Part shown: piece after piece, positions 22,901 through 35,300 of the stretch
Numbering within the stretch: the stretch's first letter is position 1
Layout of the letters: every line of letters starts with the position of its first letter
NCBI GenBank assembly: GCA_025618425.1
Contig: CM046849.1
Span: 33,220,336 to 33,284,335, forward strand
Direction: 5' to 3'
Source: Heliocidaris tuberculata
Lineage: Eukaryota > Echinodermata > Echinoidea > Camarodonta > Echinometridae
Length of the DNA: 64,000 nucleotides
Notes under the pieces: generated by a model
What the model was told of the DNA's origin: nothing
Seen by the model: only the letters and a program-made list of their open reading frames with translations
Database searches by the model: none
Translations under genes and position numbers: made by a program

Positions 22901-25900
22901 TCATTTTCTAATCAGAAGCGTATAATTTTGCTTCAACCTATAGCTCTCTGCAACCTAGCTCTCTGCAATCTAGCTCTCTGCAGACTGAATAACACATGTG
23001 AAGAAAACTAACCAAAGCCAAGGCCGCTAGTGTAGAGCAACATTTTCCGTCTTCAGTACCACTGCCGCAACTGTCGTCATCGACATCACAGTCATCATCA
23101 CAGTCATCGACATCGCCACAGTCATCGTCACCAGCATCGTCACTGTCATGGTCAACCCAATCAACATCGTCATCGCCGTCACCATCTTCACCACTGTCAA
23201 CATCGCCATTGCCACCGTCATCGCCATCGCTACCACCTTCGTCATCGCCATCGTCAGCCTCTTCATCATCGTCGATGGTTACTCCCATTATCCTGAGTTC
23301 ACGCATGGTTTCCAGTGAGAGGATAGTTCGCATTGCTTGTAGTGTCACCTTGATCTCAAACAATATGAAGGTACTGATCCTCACCTTACCAATAGAATAC
23401 AACATATAATAATCTTCGAGGAGAGCAAAGGAATACATTAATAATAGTCAATATGTTCTTCCTGCGAGTGCAGAAGAAGAGACGTGACTTGCGTCAGTTT
23501 GAACTAAAACGTTAAAGGTACAAATGCACCAGGTTTATTTTGCAATAATACAAACAATTAGAAATAAAATGTGCACGCAATTATGCTAATTATTAATCCT
23601 GTTAATAGTTCGAAATGTACAATGGGAATACTTTTCTTCGTGCTTTTATTTTGAAAAAAAGTGGAAATTCTATCTTGAGTACCTTGTAAAAGATCGTTGC
23701 TTTACAAAGGAAATTTTAGCACAAATTTGAAAATTATCCACAGGATTGTAACAAAAAAAGAAAGAAAAAAATTCTATATATATCGAAAAATGAAACAAAT
23801 GGTACAATCTGCAAAATGTCAATTTAGACTTGCTGTAACAAGAGGATCTAATGCATCCAGATCTTTGAATGAAATTAAGAAATTTATTCATCTACCTTTC
23901 CGCGCAGAGATGAGATGGTCAAGGCAAAGCTGTACTCTTGGCTAAGGATGCTATGGTTACTATCCAATCGTAGCGTTTGAAGGCAGGGAAGAGAGGAAAG
24001 AATCTTCGCAAGGCACTGTGATGAAGACGGACTCATCTCTCCAATATCCTTTACCCACAGCATCTCGATCTAAAACGACAAAGATATACGGGGCTTGTGG
24101 TTTCAAAACTTTAATTTAGCGAAACTTTAACAGTTAACAAAACAACGACTCACGAACAACGACGAGGGTTCATACGGGCCCGAAACAGCGACGCTCGTTG
24201 TTCTGAAATTACAAGTCGAGCGATTGATCATAGTTTAACATAAACACAGAGGTCATCGTTAACAACGAGTTTGCTAAACGTAAAGTTTATTCTGTCCACA
24301 TGGTCCATAACTACGAAGGAGGATCCCCCCGCTTCTCGTGGTTTCGGCGTTAACTGCAAGCTCGCTTCTGGTTCTGGAACTACAAGTAAACTTAAAGTTT
24401 CGAAACTACGAGTCCGTTCATACGGTCTGAAACTACAAGATAACTTAAATCTTTTAAACTACAAGCGAAACTTTTATAGTGTACCAACCACCTGAAAAAA
24501 GAATTTGTATACCGCTAGGAAGTATAAAATTAACCTCAAAGAACTTTAGCTGAAATTCTATAGGTCAACAGTTTAGGAGTATGAAGGAAATAAAGGATAA
24601 CATGAAGGTGCTCGCGGCGGCGCTGAACCAAACCTCCGAGTTTGGTTCCGCGCGATCCCTTATCTTGGCGAGCGCGTACGGGTGCGTTGAGTAGTCTACT
24701 CACGAGTCGCTTTTATGCTTAAAGAGAGTATAATTATAAGCTTGTAATATCTCTTTACAGAAGTGATATTCGAAGCCCATATTTGGAATATAGTAGAATG
24801 ACATGGAACCTATAACATACAGAGTAAAATATTTTTTGGTGATTGGTACCCTTTAAAGTTTAGCTTCCTCCTAGCATGCCTAGTGAACCTGACTATTATC
24901 AACCCACTGAATTACTGTCCAGATACATATCGGTGTGATGTGATGAAGCTAAACCCTAACCCAAATGCAACTTTGAGGCTTTAAACATGTTAAAGCTAAA
25001 AGCTGATATCATCCTATGGTTCGATAAAATCTTCATTTGAACCGGAGTATGGATCATAAATAATTCTAAGAAATATTGGGGCGTCCTTACAAGTTCTAGG
25101 TCCTTCTTTAGGCCTTCGTACAAATTCTACGTAAGCCTCTCCTTCTTTCGTTCTCATTCCTTCCACTAAGACTAGCCATACCCTGGTTGTTCATTATCAC
25201 GTTGACTTCCAAGGCATACTCTTAAAGATAGCGAAACAAACATGACAAACATGAAAAATGGGGAGGCTGACACCCCTTTCGGAAATTCTCAATTTCGTGA
25301 GCAGGTTTTACAACCGTAATGTTTAATATTTTACCCTTGTCATGCTTGTCGGCAAAGTTTTAATTAAGATAAGTGGGACTCTTTTATATTGTTTTAGACA
25401 TGTTAGAAGAGATTTGTAATCAGCTATAACTGGGGAATGGGATTCAGACCTTAGAAGATGCTGCAGTTTCTGAAAGCGTTGAGTAGAAGGACTCGTTGAG
25501 TGCACTTGGTTGCAGTAGCAGAGTGTGCAAATTTGACATCGATGAGATACCAGAAGCAAAATTGGTAGATGAGCTTTGACTGAGCTTGAGTTCTTCTTCA
25601 GGAAACATACACAGCCTTTCGATCTGTATCACAAAAAAGGTAACGTTTCGAATTTTAGTCCAAGGTACATTGTCCAGTGTGAAGGCCATTTTTTAAAACC
25701 AATATCATGAAATTGAATAATGATAGAGAAGACTTCCTTTAACTCATGTCGGCAAACTTAGTCCGATACGTCTAATTCTCATCTCATCTAGTATTGTAGA
25801 ATGAATAAGAATACGGGGGTAATTAAAGACAGGGGCGTAGATAGCGGGTGGGGGGTGGGGGGTATGCATCCCCCAACTTTTCGTTTGGGGGGATGGTGTG

Positions 25901-28900
25901 TACAAACATCCCCCCTCAGGTTTCACCCCATCAAAAAAATAAAAAAACAAAAAAAAAGTGGTGGAAAATATACATTTCTATATTATGTTGTAGATAAATA
26001 TAATTTGATATATTATATCTATTAATTTTATTTTTATATATTCTTTATTTCAATATAAATGTTATATATCTGTATACAGTATTGTAGATTTATATGAATT
26101 TATTAATATTTATCTACAATGCTGTCGTGCCTTCAGATTTTTCCCGATATATTTTTACACCACTAGAAAGTGAAAACCATCTACTTCAAATTATATAACA
26201 TGGATGTTGATCTGGGAGTGATGTGGAGGTATCATTTTTTTTAATGAAGTGGGGGGAGGGGGAAGTGTTGGCCTGCATGTGTTACCATCCCCAAATATAT
26301 TTAAAGAGGTCATTTTTTTTCCGAAGCCACAATGCAGAAAAATTATTTAGATTAAAAGTACATGTAATTATTCTGGATTTAGAGGGTTCAGTCGGTAACT
26401 TTCCTTTATAATGCAATTCTGCAAAACTGAAATGAAAATATAGTCACATGAATCGAATGTGGTGGAGAAAGGAGGAATACATCACACCCAATATTTATCG
26501 AGGATGATGATGACCTGTGTCATCATCACCCAACTATATATAGAAGAATTATGAAATGACAATCTGTTATGTAGTGGACATCGAAATGATGGAAACAAAT
26601 CCCAGAAGTACGAGATCATAAAAACTCAAAACTTTTATTTCGCCATCGTAACAGAACCTCGTAGTCTTGTCTCCAGACTTTACATTTGTTTTGTACAGAA
26701 CACAACATTTTCCCCTCCTCTAGGGAAATTCCTTTCATCTAGAGTTGCATGCATAACTTTACAATTTCACTTGTTTTCTTTTCTTTTTAACATAGCAATT
26801 GCATTACATCAAAGAAAATATGTACTTTCATATTTCTTTATGTATATACATGTAAACAAGAATTCTATTCATGCATATATATAGCACATAGATATTCAAC
26901 AATAAACTACCTTGTGCATGTATTAAAAAACATGATACAAACCATTTCATGTTCTACTGAGTTTGATATTTTGCAACTGAGCTTTTGAGTGCAAACTGAT
27001 TTGGGAGTAAATGTATACCATTAGCAATTATAGCAAAATCCAGGTACATATAGATACATGTATGTGTATTGAAAGTTTGGGGTAAATATGTATCACAGAA
27101 AATATCCAGGTCAAAATCATAAACTTTGAATATAGTTTTCAAACATCAAGTTTCCATAACATTTACATGTACATGTTAAACATTTTACTTAACATAGTCT
27201 TTCATCCATTTGGGATGCTTTCTCTCACGCTTTCCTCTTTCTGCAATGTTTGGTGTGTTGTCAGACGACAACTGCTCTGACATATCAACAGACTCTGAAA
27301 AACATGGTGTTAGCTTAGATGCATTCCAAATGCGATTGTCTTCCAAGACATATGTGTAACGACCTTTCTTACCCACGATTCTCTGCGGTGAGTAATACTT
27401 TGAACCAGAAGATTTTACAGGTCGCTTCACTCTCACCAAATCTCCAACCTTGAATCTAGGAACAGTAGCTGCTCGAACTCTATCAGTGTACGCTTGCGAT
27501 TTCGCTTGCTTCTCACGCACTTGCTCGCGAATTTCAGAATCGCTATCACTCGGTACACTTGCGGAACATTGTACTTGAATGTTGACTGGCGTGATCATTT
27601 TCCTACCGTGCAACAACACCGCAGGAGATTTGCCTGTAGTTGGATGAGGTGTTGCTCGGTAAGACATGAGAAGCTCAGTAATTGCTTCTCTCCACGACTT
27701 GTGCTCAGTAGTAGCGATCTGTAGCGTCTGCTTCAAAACGCGATTCCATCGCTCAACTTCACCGTTCGCTCTCGGGTAGTACAGTGAAGATCTGCAGTGC
27801 CGAATATTCAGACGTTGAAGAAACTGCTGGAACTCAGAAGACACGAATTGAACTCCATTGTCCGACACAATCTCAGAAGGAAGACCTTCTCTCGCGAACA
27901 GCTGTGTGAGAAATCGTATGACTGAACTCGATGTCACTTCAGATACGAATGCGACTTCTGGCCACTTCGAATAGTAATCGATCACAACTATCGCGTACTT
28001 GTACTCATGCGAATTGAAAGGACCTGTTATGTCGATTCCAATTTTCTCCCATGGACCAGAAGGCAGTGGCACACTCTGAAGTGGTGTGTTATGTGTGTGG
28101 GCAACTTTATCACTAGCTTGACATGCGTAACAACTTCTGATGGCCTCCTCTACCATTCGATCCATGGCAGGCCACCAGTACAGATCTCGCAATCTCTGCT
28201 TTGTACGGACGATACCTTGATGAGCAGCATGAGCGAAAGTGATGAGCTTTGGCTGAAGTTGCGTAGGAACCACAATTCTCTCCCCTCTGAAGAGACAGCT
28301 ATCTATGACAGACAACTCGTCACGCAGCTTCTTGTATGGAATCATGCGATCTTCAACCTTATGTGGCCATCCATTCACCACATACGCGATCACTTGAGAC
28401 AGAACCGAATCATCTGCAGTTGCTCGTTGCAATTCCGCTTTTGTAACGCTACATGCATTCCCTGCGAAAAGCATATCAATGGCTTGGATAACAATCTCGC
28501 TATCATCATCCACAATCGCATCATCTGTAGGTAGGGGTAACCGCGATAACGCGTCAGCAGCACAGTTCTGCGCACCAGGACTGTACTCAACAGTGTAGTT
28601 GAATCTCATGAGACGTGTAGCCCAGCGTGCAATGCGCATCGTCTGGCGTCCTGATCCTCTCGATGAGAGCAGTGTAGTCAACGACTGGTGGTCAGTCCTC
28701 AGTATGAAGTGGCGTCCCCATATGTACTGAAACCATTTCTCGCATGCCCATACACAGGCCAACGCTTCTTTCTCTCCGACTGAGTAGTTCCTTTCTGCCT
28801 CGCTCAGTGTACGTGACGCGAACGCTACAGGAACCTCAGCTCCCTCCTTTTCCTGGAGAAGAACTGCACCAAGACCATATGCAGATGCGTCTGTAGCTAC

Positions 28901-31900
28901 GACTACTGGTAGGGCTGGATCAAAGAGGTGCAGAGTGACACTGTTGGCAATTATCTCCTTCACCTTATCAAAGGCATGCTGAACTTCCGGTGTCCATGCA
29001 AATGGAACGTCCTTCCTCGTGAGCACTCGAAGCGGCTCTGTGATTGTAGAGAAGTGGGGAACAAAGCGCGAATAATACGACGCAAGTCCCAAGAATGATC
29101 TGATTGTAGCTACATCAGTAGGTACTGGAGCATTGCGAATCGCTTCCACATGAGATGGATCTGGCTCCATCCCCTTGGCTGACACTATGTGTCCCAGATA
29201 GCGAATCTGCGAAAGGTTTAACTGGCACTTCTGTGGATTCAGCGAAAGACCGGCACTCTGAAGACGCTCAAGAACTTCGCGTAAGTGTAGATCATGCTCA
29301 GCTTGTGTGGCTCCATACACAATCACGTCATCCAAATAACACTGAACTCCACTCAACCCTCTCAAAACGGATGACATCAGCTTTTGAAAAGCTGATGGTG
29401 CTGAAGAGAGTCCAAAACACACGCGCTTGAATTGAAACAATCCATCGTGTGTAATGAAGGTTGTCATATCCCGCGACTCTTCATGTAGGAGAACCTGATG
29501 ATAAGCAGAAGCTAGGTCAAGAGAACTGAATACGCTAGCTCCTCTTAGCTCTGCAAACAAGTCCTGTATGTTGGGAAGTGGGAACTTGTCTTCAACAATC
29601 GCTTTGTTGACTGCACGGAGGTCTACGCAAAGGCGAATGTCACCAGACTTCTTGTGGACCACCACAAGAGGAGAGATCCATTCACTAGCATCTACCTTTT
29701 CAATGATATCTGCTTTCTCCAATCGAGCAAGCTCTGCAGATACCTTGTCACGTAGAGCAAAAGGTAGGCGACGCAACTTGTGGGTAACTGGCTTAACCTC
29801 TGGTTTCACCCTGATGCGATGAACGTACCCCTTTGCGAGTCCAACACGGCCACTGAAGAGTTCCTTGAACTCTCCACACACTTCTGCGTTGACAGTATTG
29901 ACCTGCTCTGGTAGCTTTGGTAGCACATGCAGCAACTCCATGAGATCTCGCCCCATGATACTGCTTCCTCTCTCAGCCACGAAGAATTCACCTTTGACTG
30001 TGAGGTCACCATGGGAAACATTGACAGCTAACATCCCAATAACTGGAATCTCATCACGTAGGAATGTAGTAAGAATGGCTCTGGGTGGAAGAAGAGCTTC
30101 CCGCGTGAAATGCCTGTCGAAGGTGTCGATCGGTATGATTGACACAGGGGATCCTGTATCGAACACCATGTCAAGCTTCACCGAGTCATTCAAAGTAACT
30201 GGAAACAAGAAGGAGTCCTTCGATGGGTGGATGGTCAAGACTTCAAAACTCTCTGGGTGTGACTGTCCCGAAGAGATGTGGTGAACAGCTTGCTGTCGGG
30301 ACTTACAAACTTTTGCGAAGTGTCCCTTAATCCCACAAGCATTACATATAGCCTCTCTTGCCTTGCACGACACATCATTCGCCTTGTGAGATTTTTTACC
30401 ACAGCGGTAACATGCAGTAAAGCCATTAGGAGTCCTCACATTTTGTTGCTTTGGAGCTGAACCACGCTTCTTGCGATGCTTGCGTTGCTGTTTCATGGGG
30501 AGCGGAGCATGGCCAACAGCATGAACCGGCTCAGCAGTAGCAGAAGCAGAGTCGATTACGCGAGCATCTCTAGCTGCACTCTCCATTTGCCTCGTGATTG
30601 TGAGTGCAGTTTGTAAGGTAAGGGCCGGTTCAATCAACAGACGTTCACGAATACGATCAGAAGGTGTCTTTTCAACAAGTTGATCCCGGATAAATTCATC
30701 ACTGAATTTGCCAAAGTCACAGTTTATGGAAAGTTCACGTAAGGCACTTACGTAATCATCGACCAACTCATCCTGCCGTTGAGCTCGTTGCCGAAATTGA
30801 TATCTTGCAGCTACAACATTGACTGCAGGACTAAAATGCTTGTCGAGGCGTGCAAACGCTTCCTCATACGTAGACGTGGTAGACCCATCAGCGCCTGCCT
30901 CTGCCTGGCCACTCTCTGCCGGTACCGTTGCCGGGAGCGTACTGTACACACGTTGCCCTTCAGGCCCCAAGCAATGTAGTAGTAAGGCACGACGGCGTTC
31001 CTCCCCAAATTTGGTTGCACCACTTGCAATCATATAGGTCTGAAAAAGTCCTTTCCATTGCTTCCATGCTATGGCATGAGGACCTGGGGTGCTCAGAAAC
31101 GGTGGAGGGGGTTGTAGACCCGTCATCCTCGTCGCCAAATGTTATGTAGTGGACATCGAAATGATGGAAACAAATCCCAGAAGTACGAGATCATAAAAAC
31201 TCAAAACTTTTATTTCGCCATCGTAACAGAACCTCGTAGTCTTGTCTCCAGACTTTACATTTGTTTTGTACAGAACACAACACAATCATAATGTAGACCC
31301 GGTCAGAAGCATTGCTCCGGGCGTTGCATGTGGGCACAGTGCCCCTTCTTTTCCCTTTAACTTCAGATAAGTACCCCCCCCCCATTTTTCTTTCCAGTAA
31401 GTCTCAGTTCCATATTCTTTTAAGCGCCCATTTTGATAATTACACCTCATCCCTCACCTTACCTTTGATAAATGCTCCTATTTCAACGAGAGCATTTCCC
31501 CCCTTTTAATCCCTTTTATTCCTTTTAATGTAACAAGTCATTTTTTTTCTTTGTAATATATAGACACCGATTTAATTTTTCTACTTTATATATTGTATTG
31601 TTATATTATTGTATATATGAGCATTTTGCACACACACCTCCTTCTGGCACATTGTACGTCATCATCCCAGTATAGCATCCAGTGTGAGCTGCAACAGGGA
31701 TTATTTCAACAAGTAACAAGTAATATAAGAACATTTTCCCGTTCTTATAAATGCCCCTTTTCTCCTGTGATGAACTGCCTTTTCTACCTTTTCTACACAT
31801 TTATTTATTTTTCTAATAATTGAAGTGTCCTTTTCCCTATGATAAGTACCACGTTTCCCTTTTCTATAACATGTGCCCCTAATCCAAAGTGACTTAGAGC

Positions 31901-32122
31901 CAGTATTCCCAAATATTCGCTCGCTACGCTCGCTCGTATTAAAAGTATAGCTTATTAAATAAATTTTTATTGTGAAATTTTGCAATTACAATGTAATTGC
32001 TATTGTTTGCTCGCTCGCTCAATATTCAAATCATACTACAAAATTGCAAAGCATGATGCTAAAGTTGTATCTTGGATATGTAAAGAGAAAAACCATATAC
32101 ATATTTACACACCCTCACCCCA

Positions 32123-32166
<44 letters not shown>

Positions 32167-32243
32167 ACTTTGATAAAGGTCTGTGACCGAAACGTCGGTA
32201 AATTTTACGTCTTGCGGTGTCTTTATTTCAACATAATTGTTTG

Positions 32244-32289
<46 letters not shown>

Positions 32290-32299
32290 GTATAGGCGT

Positions 32300-32347
<48 letters not shown>

Positions 32348-35300
32348 GGCCCTTGGGAGAAATCATACCCCCCCCCTCCCCAGGTATGAGGACCTGTCTA
32401 CGCCAATGATTAAAGGTGTTCAAATATTAAAATGTGCATATCAAAATTAGACTATTATGACGATGATGATAATAACAATGATAATGACAGAGATGACGAC
32501 GATGGCTTTTAGTAAAGAACTGGCATCCTCTCGTTAGGTGACCGTGTAATATCCATACATTAAAAGGTGCATTATCATCACGGTGGTTTATAGATAAAAG
32601 AGAAGATCAATCCGGTGAAAATCATTGTTATATACATTATTTCGTTAATACGGGAATTCTCTATAAATCATAATTTTGAAAATAAGATATAAGCTCATTA
32701 CCCTAGATTGATGTGATTCAGCGGCCATCGTGGCGTAGAACCCTTCTTCTAGCTTCACTGCAGTCATGCACAGCTGCTTTAGATGAGGCATCGAGAAAAG
32801 GGCTTTGGCGAGGTGCTCGGAGGCTGTGCAACTGATGTCATCGTCAAGATGGAAGAACTTCTCAATCTGCATGATGGATATGATGGCGAGGTTGAACTGA
32901 AATATAAGAGTAAACTTGCACTCGACGGATCCCCAGCTCACGATCATTAAAGAAACGTCGAAACGTTCAGTTATTAGTAACACGTGATGATTGAAATTAA
33001 TTTTGATTTGATTTTTTTTCTTCAAAAAGACTTTGCTTATTCAAATTTAGTTATTTCATTGACTAAATGAAACACAATATGTTTTTTCCCCAAAGTGCAT
33101 GTGGGAAAGCAGTGCGAATGTGTCAGTCGTAAAAAATTAATTCAGCCGACGAAAATCTTAATTGTGTCTCTCCACTTTACATGTATTAACTACGAAATAT
33201 AAATCTTTCTTGCCTCTGTAGACGTCGACTGTTTGGCCATAGTAGAGATGAACTCATCACTCTCCGACCCACAATCACACAGGGCTAGACTACGAATCTT
33301 AGGTGACGACATTATTTGTTCTGCCCCCTTCCGCAGAATTGCTCTTCCTTTAGGTAGCGCATTGAGGGTGAAGATGTCCTGTGTGAAAAGGAGTTTGTAG
33401 AAAATGACTCAATCAGTTTGAATAAGAATCATCAATAGCATGGGTATCGAAACAGGAAGAGTGAGGGCGTACAGGGCACATGCCCCAGACTTGTTGGGCC
33501 CCGCCTCCATTATCCTTTTTTAAAGACAATTTCGAGTAAATTGTTAAAACAGACAAAACAGTATTACAAACGGACGTTACTTAATCATCACTGATTGAAT
33601 TCCATTTTTTCTTTATGTCTTCGGGTGCGCACCAATCAATATGTTACTATTGCTTTGGGCTTTGATACGTACCATATTAAATGTTAAAATGGATAAAAGA
33701 GTAATTACAAACAGACATGTTTCTTAATTATCACTGATTGGAATTCATTTTTTCTTTATGTCTTCGGGTGTGCACCAATCAATATGTTGATATTGGTTTG
33801 GGCTTTGATACATACCAATGTTTCCACAGTGTCAAGGGAATGGATGTGGGCAGCAAAAGACCGTTCCTGAGGGACGCGAAGTGAGTTGTTTTTGACAGCA
33901 GCTCTAGTGATTGGAGATGTGATCTCTTTGTCTTGACACTCGAAGGCCACTCGGAAGATGAAATCCGTGTCGTCCACCGTCTGACTCAGAACTTTCAGCG
34001 TGGTCGCACCAACGTCTCGCCCTCGTGATACCGTGAAGTACCAGAGATACTCGAACCGATCTGGATGCTCAGACTCATCTCCAAGAAGTTCTTTCCGGAG
34101 CCTCCTTTCAAACTCTTCTGGATCATTATGGTGGAGGGAAGCAAGGTGAAGGGCTGCGAGGTAATCCTGGAACAACATATGGGGGAAACGACACTCCACC
34201 AGGTAACGCTTTCCATCTTGCATTCGGAGATACACTGGCGCAGCTCGCTTCTCCCTAGTCAGTATTCCCATTTCACAAGCAGTTGAGACTGACGCTCCGC
34301 AGTCTGACAGTACTTCTTCCTTAAAGACAAGCTGTTTCTTCAATACACCCTGGTAGGCCACACCTCCAACATCTTTGAAGCACTTGGCGACCTCTTGCCT
34401 GCATTCCTGGTACCTCTCTTCCGTTGTGTTCCCATCCTTTGAAGCGTAATGGTCCTTAAGGGTTTGGGCCATCAGATCAAGAAGTTGTGAGACAGTCTGC
34501 AGTTTCATTACGTTGTCCCGTCTTTCTTTGTCTCGCCACATGTGACACAGCATTGCTAGGTAAATCGGGAATGATGCCATGACAGTTGAAAAGACGCCCT
34601 CATCTTTGCTGTCATCCTCAAGGAACTCCACCAAGCTGTCTGAAGATTCTTCATCGTCAATAAAAAACTTTCTGACGTAGTCTGTTGCATTACTCTGATC
34701 GAAACCTTCGATGGTTACATAGGTGAACAGTTTCCGCAGTTTTTCGTCTCCGAGGATCTGGTCTGCGCGCCAGGGTCGTGTTGTTATAACCACAACTGTT
34801 CTCTTGTATTTCTCACCCCTCATGATCTGAACGAAGTCATTTTTCGAGTCACTCTCTCTGATGTCAACTCCAAGTTCATCCAGACCATCAAAGAGAAGCA
34901 ATGCTCTACTCTGATTTCTCTTGACATGTTCACCAATGCGACATTCATACTCGCTTTCATCTGAGAGGTTGTCTTGAACGACTTCACTAAAGTTCCTATC
35001 TCCTACAGCCTCTGTAAGTGGAATCCGGAACAGGAGGCGAATGTTATTTAAATCTTTTCCCGTTGTCCAGTCATGTGCTAGTTTCGCAAGGAACGTTGTT
35101 TTCCCAACGCCCGCTTCTCCGATCACAAGAATACGATAGGGAGGTTTTCCAGGAGTGATAAGTCCTCTGAATTCATCATCGGGTAAAGGTTTCTTGAACA
35201 GCTTACCATAGTGCGTTTTAGGACTTCGTCGTTGACCTATTATTTTTCCTTTAGCATTCCTTCTTCTGTTAGAATTCTCTTCCTCTTCTTTCAGGAGACA

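Larger units (their letters stand above)
26565..31282 (-). mobile_element. Full-length Ty3/gypsy LTR retrotransposon (4718 bp), Mag/SURL-like
   Basis: Two 143-bp LTRs, 26565-26707 and 31140-31282, read as identical. They begin TG and end CA and are flanked by a perfect 5-bp target duplication, CAATC (26560-26564 and 31283-31287). One uninterrupted gag-pol frame fills the interior. A 14-nt primer site complementary to the 3' end of tRNA-Ser(GCU) and a purine-rich tract complete the set. LTR identity and an open frame mean a recent insertion. It lies in the NLR intron between exons 5 and 6, on the same strand as that gene. Serine-tRNA priming, very short LTRs and fused gag-pol are known of the Mag/SURL group; the clade call is an inference. 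Confidence 0.95.

Noticed and set aside
31136..31138. TTG at 31138 as the gag-pol start
   Set aside because: ATG at 31126 is four codons later in the same frame and is the normal eukaryotic choice.
27494..31149. Plus-strand ORFs opposite gag-pol
   Set aside because: Shadows of the retrotransposon frame; no motifs of their own.
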